Shown here piece after piece: positions 1 through 7,371 of a stretch of DNA of 10,219 bases (the first letter of the stretch is position 1; each line of letters opens with the position of its first letter). A program made the position numbers and the translations under genes. The notes under the pieces are model-generated. The model was not told the DNA's origin and did no database searches. It was given only the letters and a program-made list of their open reading frames with translations. Origin of the DNA: Christensenella sp. UBA3944 (GTDB lineage Bacteria; Bacillota; Clostridia; Christensenellales; DTU072); the NCBI GenBank assembly GCA_002385605.1, contig DGDU01000049.1, positions 1-10,219 on the forward strand. Reading direction: 5' to 3'.

Positions 1-248
1 ACTATAGTCCAGGTTATAACCATTCTAATCAAGTAACAGACAAAAGTCAACAACCATTGACAAGCAAAACTTATACTGCTACACTATGCTTGTCCAATCG
101 ACATTCACTAACATTCATGTTGGACTAAAGATCGGGGGCAGACCAGTTTAAGGTAATTTGTTTAGTCTAAGTAAACTTATTTTGATAATAGCATTATACA
201 AAGGTTTGGTTGCGGGCGGCAATTCTGCCAACAAGATCTTCGGTTGTA
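1..248. other. Non-coding leader region with an inverted repeat
   Basis: No convincing gene is visible in this stretch. One plus-strand frame is open from position 3 to a stop at 126-128 (about 41 codons). It has no family-like features, so it could only be the tail of a gene left of the window and is not annotated as one. GTCCAA at 92-97 is an exact inverted match to TTGGAC at 120-125, and the adjacent CAT/ATG can extend the stem with a bulge. No T-run follows, so it is not a standard terminator. A smaller stem, GTTTA/TAAAC, lies near 160-176. The role of these stems is unknown. Confidence 0.4.
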
Positions 249-277
249 TTGCAATAAGTAATTTGTTAGTTTATAAT
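249..277 (+). promoter_or_regulatory. Sigma-A-type promoter of the DUF4185 lipoprotein gene
   Basis: A -35-like TTGCAA (249-254) and a perfect TATAAT (272-277) are separated by exactly 17 bases. Transcription would start near 284. That puts the strong Shine-Dalgarno AAGGAG (284-289) at the very 5' end of the mRNA, five bases before the ATG at 295. The -35 box matches the consensus at four of six positions. Confidence 0.6.
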
Positions 278-294
278 TAATACAAGGAGTCTGC

Positions 295-2013
295 ATGAAA
301 CGATATTTTAAGATTATTTTGAATATTGTTATTGTTATTATTTTTATGACTTGTTTTTCTGGTTGTACGAATAACGATAAGACTATAAAGGCAATCCAAC
401 TAGATTTAGAGCGGGTTGATAGGGTTATAGAACCCTTAGATATCATTGATTGCAGCCAAGTGAAAGCCCGTATAATATACGCTGACGGCAGCAAAGGCTT
501 GTTTGTAAACGTATCGCAGGATCCGGCGTTTTCTATCTCTAGTGTCAAAGATAACGATAAATATATTGTAACGATAACACACAATTCAGGCATACAAGCA
601 AGCTATGAGGTTACCATAAAAACGGTATCGGAGCTAATCATTGTGCAAGCCCCTTATCGTAAAGTTTACTCTATCCAGGATAGCGTACACAACCTTGAAG
701 ATCTTACAGTTCGGTTAAGGTATACGGACAACTCTATAAGCGCCCCTGTAAAAGTAATGGAACACCCTGGTTTTATGGTTTCGACGTATCGTAAATCTCA
801 TAACGATGCTTCTTTTATAATCTCTTATGAGAATGTAAGCATATCCGTGCCTGCGCTGTTTTTAGAAGGATATAACGAATCAAGCGGTATAATAAACATC
901 GAAAATGTCGGATTTGTAACCGGCCCTAATTCCGTCAATGCGGATATGTTGGCACAAAACGGTTTCAGCTATACAGATTTGGGGATTTCAGTATACGACA
1001 AAAACAATGAGTTAAATTATTTTTTTTACGGAGATACGTTTCCGGCTCTTACACCCGACGGTTATGGGTTTTCGGGCACATGGCACAGTAACTTTTTTGC
1101 GGTAAGTTCTGATACACAGTTATCAGACGGTATTACATTCGACAGCGTTAAAGGCCCCGTCATCGAAGGCAACCATCAAGGCAACAGCCCTGACCTCAAC
1201 GGCGAAGTAACCAAAATACCTACGGGCGGGACAGTGATTGACGGTGTGGTTTATATGTTTTATATGTCCATTTCCGATTGGTCAGACTGGCGCATTCGAT
1301 GGTCCGGTTGTGTCAAATATGTAAACGGAGAATGGCAAAATGTGCCGTCCCTTAACTGGGTTGATATCAATGCAGAGCCCTATATCGATAACCACCCTGC
1401 AAAAATCTCACATCCGGAAGAGTTTGGTTATACAATAACACCGACTGATCGCTTCAAACAAATTACGGTATGTTCTAATGCTGAAGATGGTTATTTGTAT
1501 CTCTATGCTACCGGCAATGGCAGACTTACAGATGCAAGATTAATGAGGGTAAAGCCAATCGATTTTGAAAACCCCATGTGTTATGAGTATTTTTGCGGGA
1601 CACAGCAAGGTGATCCTATATGGAAGACAGCCCAGCAAAATGGTGTAAAAGAAAGCGTCGCAGTTATTGATAAAAACAGCACAAGCAAAAGTATCGGGGA
1701 GCTTACCGTAACATATAATCCATATTTAAAAAAGTATATGGCAACATATTGCGCAGATAATTATCAGAGCAAGTTTTCTAATGATTATTACGGTTTATTA
1801 ATGAGGTTATCCGACACACCTTATGGTCCTTTCGATGAAATTTATTGCATTGACAAAAAGAGCCGCCTCATTGCCAAAGGCGGAATATACGGCGCATTCA
1901 CAAGTGAAGGCATGATTGAAGAGGACGGCAGAATTGTATATTTGCAAGTCAGCAGCTTTACACCCACATATAACGTCCAATTAATCAAAGTAGAGTTTTC
2001 CCCTTATATGTAA
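295..2013 (+). CDS. Secreted DUF4185-domain lipoprotein (putative glycan-active propeller protein)
   Basis: A 572-residue protein. It begins with a lipoprotein signal peptide: basic MKRYFK, a hydrophobic stretch over residues 8-20, then the lipobox FSGC with Cys24 as the likely lipidated residue. This anchors it to the outer face of the membrane. Residues about 33-112 and 113-190 look like two short beta-rich Ig-like modules, each with a 'Y-x-D-x-S' turn. From about residue 200 to the end the sequence resembles DUF4185: GDTF at 246-249, a segment like TGG(T/I)VxDGVxYxFYM near residues 308-322, and a propeller-like rhythm. DUF4185 proteins share a five-bladed propeller fold with glycosidase clans, and some members are D-arabinan-degrading enzymes (GH183). 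Substrate here is not evident. The start is supported by AAGGAG at 284-289. The gene is clearly more AT-rich than ileS, which hints at separate acquisition. The esterase remnant just downstream suggests a former carbohydrate-degrading cluster. Confidence 0.85.
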   Translation: MKRYFKIILNIVIVIIFMTCFSGCTNNDKTIKAIQLDLERVDRVIEPLDIIDCSQVKARIIYADGSKGLFVNVSQDPAFSISSVKDNDKYIVTITHNSGIQASYEVTIKTVSELIIVQAPYRKVYSIQDSVHNLEDLTVRLRYTDNSISAPVKVMEHPGFMVSTYRKSHNDASFIISYENVSISVPALFLEGYNESSGIINIENVGFVTGPNSVNADMLAQNGFSYTDLGISVYDKNNELNYFFYGDTFPALTPDGYGFSGTWHSNFFAVSSDTQLSDGITFDSVKGPVIEGNHQGNSPDLNGEVTKIPTGGTVIDGVVYMFYMSISDWSDWRIRWSGCVKYVNGEWQNVPSLNWVDINAEPYIDNHPAKISHPEEFGYTITPTDRFKQITVCSNAEDGYLYLYATGNGRLTDARLMRVKPIDFENPMCYEYFCGTQQGDPIWKTAQQNGVKESVAVIDKNSTSKSIGELTVTYNPYLKKYMATYCADNYQSKFSNDYYGLLMRLSDTPYGPFDEIYCIDKKSRLIAKGGIYGAFTSEGMIEEDGRIVYLQVSSFTPTYNVQLIKVEFSPYM

Positions 2014-2026
2014 AAGAAAAATCCTT

Positions 2027-2566
2027 TTGTGTCTTGCAGCCGTTATATCCTCGCATCAAGGCTGGGCAGTATCTCGTTCACCAGCGTCGCCGCGTCGCCA
2101 ATGTTTTACGGGGCTTCTCTATGCGGCTTTTACGAACTTCGTCCGCTCTTCTATGTACTATCTCCGCTCCAAAAACTATAACGCCCAAATTGTCGCCATG
2201 TGCTGGATGCAGGGCGAATCCGACTCCGACGACATCAACTGCAAAACCTACGGCACGCATACCGCAAACTTTGTAAGCGACCTCCGCGCGGAATTCTCCC
2301 CTTATATTTCGGATAGCGGCATGCTCTTTGTAGACGCGGGCATCTCCGACAGCATCTATTGGAAGAACTACACCGTTATCAATGAGGCAAAAGCCGCCCA
2401 CGCAGGCAACTCGCCCTTGAATGTCTATGTGGATACAATAGAAGCGGGGCTGTCCATTACCGCCGAGCCCGAAGGCAACCCCGACCTCGCCCATTACGAC
2501 GCCCTCTCCGAACTCCTTCTAGGCAACCTCTTCGCCGAAGCGATAGTATCCCGGCTGGGCAATTAA
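2027..2566 (+). pseudogene. C-terminal fragment of a SASA/CE6-type carbohydrate esterase
   Basis: The open frame carries the second half of a sialate O-acetylesterase-like (SASA, carbohydrate esterase family 6) SGNH hydrolase. Family resemblance begins around 2111 (G-L-L-Y-A-A-F). It includes the conserved block WMQGESDS (residues 60-67 of the frame) and the C-terminal D-x-x-H pair (D153, H156; GAC at 2483, CAT at 2492) that supplies the catalytic Asp-His. The N-terminal part with the signal peptide and the GDS-like nucleophile block is absent. The first ~28 residues do not look like the family, the only available start is TTG at 2027, and I see no Shine-Dalgarno before it. Only 13 bases separate it from the upstream stop. 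It is therefore most likely a truncated remnant. Members of this family remove acetyl groups from glycans outside the cell. A sequencing or assembly artefact, or recombination that removed the front half, could both explain it. Confidence 0.7.
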
Positions 2567-2637
2567 AGGCTTTATTGACAACCAAAGCGCCCGATACCCG
2601 CAAAGCAATCGGCAATTTTGTTTACTTGCACGCAAAA

Positions 2638-2665
2638 TAGGGGATTATTCCTTTATATGCCCCTA
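2638..2665. other. Short inverted repeat between the esterase remnant and ileS
   Basis: TAGGGG (2638-2643) and CCCCTA (2660-2665) form an exact 6-bp stem around a 16-base AT-rich loop. Read on the minus strand the stem is followed by TTTT, but no minus-strand gene ends here. On the plus strand no T-run follows. It could be a weak terminator or a protein site; its function is not established. Confidence 0.25.
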
Positions 2666-2691
2666 AAATTCGGGTATGTCCCTTTGTTTTG

Positions 2692-2721
2692 TTGATAGAG
2701 CGTTTGTTTTTGTGATATAAT
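2692..2721 (+). promoter_or_regulatory. Sigma-A-type promoter of ileS
   Basis: TTGATA (2692-2697) and a perfect TATAAT (2716-2721) are separated by 18 bases. Transcription would begin near 2728, leaving a leader of about 30 bases. That is too short for a T-box riboswitch, so ileS here is apparently not under the T-box control usual for this gene in many Firmicutes. Confidence 0.7.
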
Positions 2722-2757
2722 CCTTTATACATAATCTAATACTTTACGGTGAAATAT

Positions 2758-5700
2758 ATGAGAAAAGAAAACCCCACCCCCGACTTTATAGAGTTGGAAA
2801 AACAAGTGCTTAAATTCTGGGAGGACGAAAAGTGCTTCCAAAAGCTCATAGAAAAGAATAAAAACGGGGAGCGCTTCGCCTTTTTAGACGGGCCCATAAC
2901 CGCCAACAACCCCATGGGTATTCACCATGCCTGGGGGCGCACCCTTAAGGATATGGTAATACGCTACAACGCCATGAAAGGCAGGTCCTGCCACTACCAA
3001 AACGGCTTCGACAGCCAGGGCCTTTGGGTCGAAGTCGAAACCGAAAAGGATCTCGGCATTAAGGACAAGGGCGACATCCTCGAATACGGCATGGACAAGT
3101 TTACCGAAAAGTGCATGGAGCGCGTAAGGAAGTTTTCGGGCATCATAACCGAGCAATCCAAGCGCCTCGGGCAATGGATGGATTGGGACAACTCCTACTT
3201 CACCAACACCGACCTTAACATAACTTCCATCTGGCACTTCCTTAAAGTCTGCCACGAGAAGGGCTGGTTGGTAAAATCCCACCGTCCCATGCCCTGGTGC
3301 CCCCGCTGCGGCACAAGCCTTTCCGAGCACGAAATGAGCGGCTCTTACGCCGAGATGGAGCACCTCTCCATTTACGCCAAACTGCCCATAATAGGGACAA
3401 ACGACAAGATTGTTCTCTGGACGACCACCCCGTGGACGCTTACCTCCAATGTAGCGCTTGCCATCAATCCCGAGCAGGAGTATGTCCGCGTAAAGGTTAA
3501 ATCGGACGAAAGCCCCCTTATCGTAAACAAAAACGCCATCGGCAAGCTTAAGGGCGACATCGTCGAGGTCGGCGAGCCCTTCAAGGGCGCCGAGCTTGTC
3601 GGCAAAGAATACCGCACCTGTTTCGAGGATTTCGAGTGCCAGCACTTCACCCACAAGATAGTGCCGTGGGAGGATGTCGACGCGCAAGAGGGCACGGGCG
3701 TTGTGCATATCGCCCCCGGCTGCGGCGCCGAGGACTTCGACCTTGGCAAAAAGCTCGGCCTTCCCGTAATCTGCCCCATCAACGACGAGGGCGAAATACT
3801 AGAGGGCTTCGGCGAGCTCACGGGCAAAAAGACCACCGAGATAGTAGACCAGGTTGTCGAAATGCTCAGGGCGCAGAACAAACTGTACAAAACCGAAATG
3901 CACACCCACAGCTACCCGCTGTGCTGGAGGTGCAAAACCCCCGTCGTATTTAAGCTCGTAGACGAGTGGAATATAGCCACCGACGAAATCCGTCCCCTCA
4001 TGATTGAGGCCGCGAACACCGTAAAATGGGAGCCCGAATACGCGGGTAAGCGCATGGTGGACTGGCTTAACAACATGGGCGACTGGAACATCTCGCGCAA
4101 GCGCTTCTACGGACTGCCCCTTCCCTTCTACCCCTGCAAAAAGTGCGGGCACCTCACGGTAATAGGCAGTAAGGAAGAGCTTATAGAGCGCAGCGAGCAC
4201 GGCAATCTGGACGGCGTGCCGCATTTCCACAGGCCGTATATCGATAAGATAAAGATCCGCTGCGAAAAGTGCGGCGAACTTGTAGAGCGCATCCCCGAGG
4301 TCGGCGACTGCTGGCTGGACGCGGGCATAACCCCCTTCTCGACCAAGAAGTATTTCGAGGATAAGGAATTCTTCAATAAAAACTTCCCCTCCGAGCTCGT
4401 TATCGAGATGAAGGAGCAAATCCGCCTGTGGTTCTACTCGCTTCTGTTTATGTCGGTTACCCTCACGGGCAAAGCGCCGTACAAGCAGGTTGTAGCCCAC
4501 AGCAGCGTGGTTAACGAAGAGGGCGGCAAGTTCTCCAAGACGGGTAAGATGATACGCTTCGACGACGCCGCCGAAAAGATAGGCGCCGACCCCGTGCGTT
4601 ATCTGTACGCCGGCGCTCCCGTAGCCACCGATGTGCGCTTCGGCTACAAGCTCACCGACGAAGCCCGCCGCAAAATGCTTGGGCTTTGGAATATCTACAT
4701 CTTCTTCAACCTCTACGCGGCGATAGACAACCCCGATGTCGAGAATCACAAGCCCGACTACAAATCGCTAACCCACAGCGACAGATGGCTTCTCACCCGC
4801 ACCAACCAATTCATTAACATCGCCAGAAACAATATGGACAACTACCGCTCGGCTGCCCTCATAAAGGAATTCGAGGCTTATGTCGACGAGGTTTCCAACT
4901 GGTACATCCGCATAAACCGCAAGCGTTTCTGGAAGACGATAGACAAAACCGACCAACTTAACGCTTATTGGTGCCTTTACCAGGCCATCAAGGCGACAAT
5001 CGGCATAATGGCGCCCATAATCCCCTTTATGACCGAGCACATCTACCAGAACACCGTAAGGGCGCTGGAGAAAAACGCCCCCGTGTCCGTGCACCTCACC
5101 GACTACCCGACGCCCTTAGACATACCCGAGGAGCTTGCCGTCCTCAACGAAACCGCCATCGCCCGCGACATAATTGGTGTCGCCCAGCGTATGCGCAACG
5201 AGGCGCAGATAAAGGTAAAGCAGCCCCTGCCCCTCCTGTATGTAACGGCGGACAAGGCCGACGAAGAAGCCGTCAAACCCCTCATGGGCGTAATCAAGGA
5301 CGAGCTTAACATAAAAGACATCGTGTTCACCGACGACGCGTCGCTCTATTACGATGTGTATTACACCGTAAACTTCCGCGTGGCGGGCGCCGCCCTTAAG
5401 GGCGAGGCCCAGAAGCTCAAAAAGCTTGTGGACGCCTTAGATACCGAGGGCTTCAGACAGATGGACGAAGCCTGCCGGAAAGGAAGCGTAGACATCGGCG
5501 AGTTCACCGGCCTCAAGCCCGAGCTCTTCGAACGCCACTTCCGCCCCAAGGCAAACTTCATCGTAACCACCGAAAACAAGCGCACTTTGGCCCTCAACAC
5601 CGAGATAGACGAAAACCTGCTTGCCGAAGGCATCGTCCGCGAGCTTATAAGGCAAATCCAGGTTCTCCGTAAAGAAGCGGGATTTGCCGTCGAGCAGCGC

Positions 5701-5877
5701 ATAATCGCCGAGATAACCTCCGACGACGAAACCGCCGCCGACGCCATCACCGAGTTCGCCGACAGGATAAAGCAGGATATCTTAGCAAATACCCTCGGGC
5801 AAATCGAAAACCCCGTAATCGAAAAAACCTTTAGGGTCCAGGATTACGACATCAATGTAAAACTCGCGCTCAACTAA
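2758..5877 (+). CDS. ileS: Isoleucyl-tRNA synthetase, type 2, with rearranged HIGH motif
   Basis: Charges tRNA-Ile with isoleucine in the cytoplasm and proofreads valine. The product is 1039 residues, the usual size of type 2 (eukaryote-like) IleRS. I chose ATG 2758 because GGTGA (2748-2752), complementary to the 16S 3' end, lies five bases upstream. GTG 2749 in the same frame would add three residues but has no such site. The class I signature HIGH is replaced by G-I-H-H (residues 54-57, codons 2917-2928). The second signature is KFSKT (591-595, codons 4528-4542). The CP1 editing domain shows the threonine-rich TTTPWTLTSN block near residue 222 and GTGVVHIAPG near 312, followed by an acidic GAED that matches the editing aspartate. 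Four Cys-x-x-Cys pairs (near residues 181, 389, 460 and 502) may bind zinc. WYIRINRKRFW marks the anticodon-binding region. The swap of the first and third HIGH residues is known from the mupirocin hyper-resistant type 2 IleRS group, so high resistance is inferred here. It has its own promoter and terminator and looks monocistronic. Confidence 0.97.
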   Translation: MRKENPTPDFIELEKQVLKFWEDEKCFQKLIEKNKNGERFAFLDGPITANNPMGIHHAWGRTLKDMVIRYNAMKGRSCHYQNGFDSQGLWVEVETEKDLGIKDKGDILEYGMDKFTEKCMERVRKFSGIITEQSKRLGQWMDWDNSYFTNTDLNITSIWHFLKVCHEKGWLVKSHRPMPWCPRCGTSLSEHEMSGSYAEMEHLSIYAKLPIIGTNDKIVLWTTTPWTLTSNVALAINPEQEYVRVKVKSDESPLIVNKNAIGKLKGDIVEVGEPFKGAELVGKEYRTCFEDFECQHFTHKIVPWEDVDAQEGTGVVHIAPGCGAEDFDLGKKLGLPVICPINDEGEILEGFGELTGKKTTEIVDQVVEMLRAQNKLYKTEMHTHSYPLCWRCKTPVVFKLVDEWNIATDEIRPLMIEAANTVKWEPEYAGKRMVDWLNNMGDWNISRKRFYGLPLPFYPCKKCGHLTVIGSKEELIERSEHGNLDGVPHFHRPYIDKIKIRCEKCGELVERIPEVGDCWLDAGITPFSTKKYFEDKEFFNKNFPSELVIEMKEQIRLWFYSLLFMSVTLTGKAPYKQVVAHSSVVNEEGGKFSKTGKMIRFDDAAEKIGADPVRYLYAGAPVATDVRFGYKLTDEARRKMLGLWNIYIFFNLYAAIDNPDVENHKPDYKSLTHSDRWLLTRTNQFINIARNNMDNYRSAALIKEFEAYVDEVSNWYIRINRKRFWKTIDKTDQLNAYWCLYQAIKATIGIMAPIIPFMTEHIYQNTVRALEKNAPVSVHLTDYPTPLDIPEELAVLNETAIARDIIGVAQRMRNEAQIKVKQPLPLLYVTADKADEEAVKPLMGVIKDELNIKDIVFTDDASLYYDVYYTVNFRVAGAALKGEAQKLKKLVDALDTEGFRQMDEACRKGSVDIGEFTGLKPELFERHFRPKANFIVTTENKRTLALNTEIDENLLAEGIVRELIRQIQVLRKEAGFAVEQRIIAEITSDDETAADAITEFADRIKQDILANTLGQIENPVIEKTFRVQDYDINVKLALN

Positions 5878-5906
5878 CCCTTATACAAATACCTCCTTAA
5901 ATAACG

Positions 5907-5935
5907 AAAAGCCCGTAAAAGTTTGCGGGCTTTTT
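5907..5935. terminator. Bidirectional intrinsic terminator between ileS and mpg
   Basis: The stem AAAAGCCCG (5907-5915) pairs with CGGGCTTTT (5926-5934) around a 10-base loop, with T5931-5935 as the run for the plus strand and the complementary A-run serving the minus strand. It lies 30 bases after the ileS stop and directly abuts the stop codon of the convergent glycosylase gene (5937-5939), so it can end both transcripts. Confidence 0.85.
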
Positions 5936-5936
5936 G

Positions 5937-6470
5937 CTATATATCGATATCCTTAAGCGAGTCATACGCCACAAACCTCCACAGCCTCTCCCTGTCCTCC
6001 TTCCGGGCGTAATCAATACCGATCCTCGGGGTAGTTATATATTCGGGTTTAAGGTTTGTTTCCTCAAGCCATATCCTTTCGGATATCAGAAGGTCCTCTT
6101 TATTGAAGTCTTTGCCTATCCCCAGCTTTCTCGCCACCCTTCCGGGCCCGTTTATATCCTTTACGCCCCTTATCAATACCCCCATAGGCTCGCCCTCGTT
6201 GCCCGCGATTATATTCATAAGGTTATAAATGCCGTAGATAAGATATACATAAAGCTTTCCGCCCCTCTCCCATAGCGTGCTCGCTCTGGGGGTTTTGCCT
6301 TTGCAGGCGTGGCAGGCGGTATCCTCAACGCCCATATAGCATTCGGTTTCGGCAATCAGATACCTGTGGATTTCACCGTCAATATTTCTTACAATCGCCT
6401 TGCCCAAAAGCTCCACCGCCAGTTTGTCGGCGGGCTGCAAATAGAAATTTACATCGTCAATTCTTGCCAT
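5937..6470 (-). CDS. mpg: 3-methyladenine DNA glycosylase, AAG/Mpg family
   Basis: A monofunctional base-excision repair enzyme that would remove alkylated purines such as 3-methyladenine and hypoxanthine from DNA. The 177-residue product is slightly shorter than typical bacterial members (about 190-200) but has all core blocks. These are ETECYMG with Glu43, the counterpart of the water-activating Glu125 of human AAG, and Tyr45; EDTACHA with His54; KGKTPR; and GGKLYVYLIYGIYNLMN with Tyr76, Tyr79 (the intercalating position) and Asn86. NGPGRVARKLGI and PRIGIDYA follow in the usual order. The start is well supported: on the minus strand AAAGGTGG lies just upstream (6474-6481), preceded by a promoter. 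The gene is convergent with ileS and shares its terminator. The context gives no sign of an alkylation-response operon. Confidence 0.93.
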   Translation of the reverse strand: MARIDDVNFYLQPADKLAVELLGKAIVRNIDGEIHRYLIAETECYMGVEDTACHACKGKTPRASTLWERGGKLYVYLIYGIYNLMNIIAGNEGEPMGVLIRGVKDINGPGRVARKLGIGKDFNKEDLLISERIWLEETNLKPEYITTPRIGIDYARKEDRERLWRFVAYDSLKDIDI

Positions 6471-6487
6471 AGTCCACCTTTCCGGTA

Positions 6488-6516
6488 ATTATAGCATGTT
6501 TATTGTAAGCCCTCAA
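6488..6516 (-). promoter_or_regulatory. Sigma-A-type promoter of mpg
   Basis: On the minus strand TTGAGG (6511-6516) and a perfect TATAAT (6488-6493) are spaced by 17 bases. The predicted transcript starts near 6481, so its 5' end coincides with the Shine-Dalgarno of the glycosylase gene, giving a leader of only about 11 bases. Confidence 0.6.
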
Positions 6517-6552
6517 CCTTAATTATTTGTTAACAAGGCTGCTTTAACACAA

Positions 6553-6573
6553 AGCGCGCCTTAAAGGCGCGCT
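6553..6573 (-). terminator. GC-rich hairpin, probable terminator of the minus-strand fragment
   Basis: AGCGCGCC (6553-6560) and GGCGCGCT (6566-6573) form a perfect 8-bp stem with a five-base loop. Read on the minus strand it lies 24 bases after the stop of the truncated frame at 6597 and is followed by TTGTGTT, a weak T-tract. Read on the plus strand no T-run follows, so it is assigned to the minus strand. It also insulates the mpg promoter. Confidence 0.55.
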
Positions 6574-6596
6574 CGAATCATAACAATATGTATGAA

Positions 6597-6998
6597 TTAC
6601 AGCGACGGTTGCCTTATATCGTTAGCTATTACCGCTTTGCCTATCTTTACATACAAGTCCCTAAGCTCCTTGTCGAAATGCTCGCTTTCCTCGTCAAAGA
6701 ACTGGGCAAGATAGTAATCATATTTTTCCAAGGTATCCTCGTCGCCGTAAACAAAGGTCAGAAACCCTACAACCAGCGGCTCGGCGACGGCAACCTCGTA
6801 TGCGCCCTTTATCCATCTCTTCATATCCTCGCCGGGAGGAAGAGAGGTATCCTCAAACACCCAGTTTATGCTTTTGCTGCGGTCGGCAACATAGAAGCCC
6901 TTGGGGCTAAGCGGACGCCTTTTCGCGGCGGGCATTCCCGTTCCTGCGTATTTTGGGTGCAGCCCGTTCGGAAATGCCGATTTATCATGCCGTTTCAA
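6597..6998 (-). pseudogene. 5'-truncated open frame of unknown family
   Basis: The frame encodes about 133 residues with credible protein composition from roughly residue 25 on, for example KGFYVADRS, WVFEDTSLPPGEDM, AEPLVVGFLTFVYGDED and a charged helical tail. I do not recognise the family. The pattern of an aromatic-rich strand followed by 'xPLVVGFLxF' is reminiscent of the C-terminal end of TIM-barrel glycosidase-like proteins, but this is only a guess. The only start is TTG at 6998, with no Shine-Dalgarno. The frame stays open through the 18-bp repeats immediately upstream, and the following sequence is the structured RNA. I therefore infer that the N-terminal part was lost by a rearrangement at about 6960-7030. 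A terminator-like hairpin still follows the stop, as expected for the intact end of a former gene. Confidence 0.55.
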
Positions 6999-6999
6999 T

Positions 7000-7032
7000 C
7001 GGTTGCGTTCAGAACGGCGGTTGCGTTCAGAA
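7000..7032. repeat. Two tandem copies of a 15-bp unit with 18-bp period
   Basis: CGGTTGCGTTCAGAA occurs at 7000-7014 and again at 7018-7032 with CGG between. The pair lies exactly between the truncated frame and the structured RNA and may mark the junction of the rearrangement that removed the front of the gene. Confidence 0.8.
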
Positions 7033-7255
7033 TAAGATAGGCGTGAGCTTGTCTGCCATTTAACTGTTTTAGTGGTGGTTTTAATGGAACGGATTTGTTT
7101 GCCTGGTTCGGTTGAGTATGTGTGCGTAGGTCAACATCTGAGCGCGTAAGCGCGCGAATAAAGTGTTGCCCCGCTGAGGCTCCAGAAGGGAAACGGCAGA
7201 TGGCATAACGGAACGGCGAAGCCGTTCCGTCAGCTTGATGCCGCCGCTTGTTATT
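7031..7255 (+). ncRNA. Structured non-coding RNA, candidate raiA-motif RNA
   Basis: About 225 bases that fold into nested helices on the plus strand. The ends close by AATAA (7031-7035)/TTATT (7251-7255) and GGCG (7040-7043)/CGCC (7242-7245). Inside are TGCCAT (7054-7059)/ATGGCA (7200-7205), with TCTGCC/GGCAGA (7195-7200) as a competing register, and GTTGA (7111-7115)/TCAAC (7131-7135). A GCGC stem at 7142-7153 is capped by GTAA, a GNRA tetraloop only in this orientation. A perfect 10-bp hairpin with GAA loop lies at 7208-7230. The only sizeable reading frame, on the minus strand, lacks a ribosome site and looks spurious. The length and the conserved-looking core at 7100-7200 match my recollection of the raiA motif, a Firmicutes/Actinobacteria RNA tied to sporulation and aggregation in clostridia. 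Structured RNA is likely; the family name is uncertain without a covariance search. Confidence 0.6.
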
Positions 7256-7371
7256 ACTTAAGCGCACACACTACAGCCATTTTGCATTATTTGTTTAAAA
7301 AACGGCTGATTTACGGCTCAAAATTGCCAAAATTAAGTACTTTTTATATATAATGTATGATCAAAAATTAT

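Noticed and set aside
2048..2106. Minus-strand stretch reading like a protein C-terminus (…LVNEILPSLDARI then stop)
   Set aside because: Only about 19 codons between two stops; too short to support a gene remnant, although the plus-strand frame here is also not family-like.
2078..2494. 138-codon minus-strand frame opposite the esterase fragment
   Set aside because: The plus strand carries the clear WMQGESDS and D-x-x-H motifs, so the opposite frame is a shadow.
2567..2757. T-box riboswitch upstream of ileS
   Set aside because: No T-box sequence or specifier stem seen, and the promoter at 2692-2721 leaves only about 30 leader bases.
3799..4749. 316-codon open frame on the minus strand inside ileS
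   Set aside because: It is antisense to the catalytic core of ileS, whose reading frame is fully conserved; it has no recognisable domain and arises from the GC-rich codon use of ileS. The same holds for the minus frame at 2884-3708.
5934..6275. 113-codon plus-strand frame opposite mpg
   Set aside because: It is antisense to the AAG-family motifs and has no ribosome site.
6995..7267. 90-codon minus-strand frame covering the structured RNA
   Set aside because: No ribosome site, composition unlike a folded protein, and the interval is explained by RNA helices on the plus strand; such frames are typical false calls over conserved RNAs.
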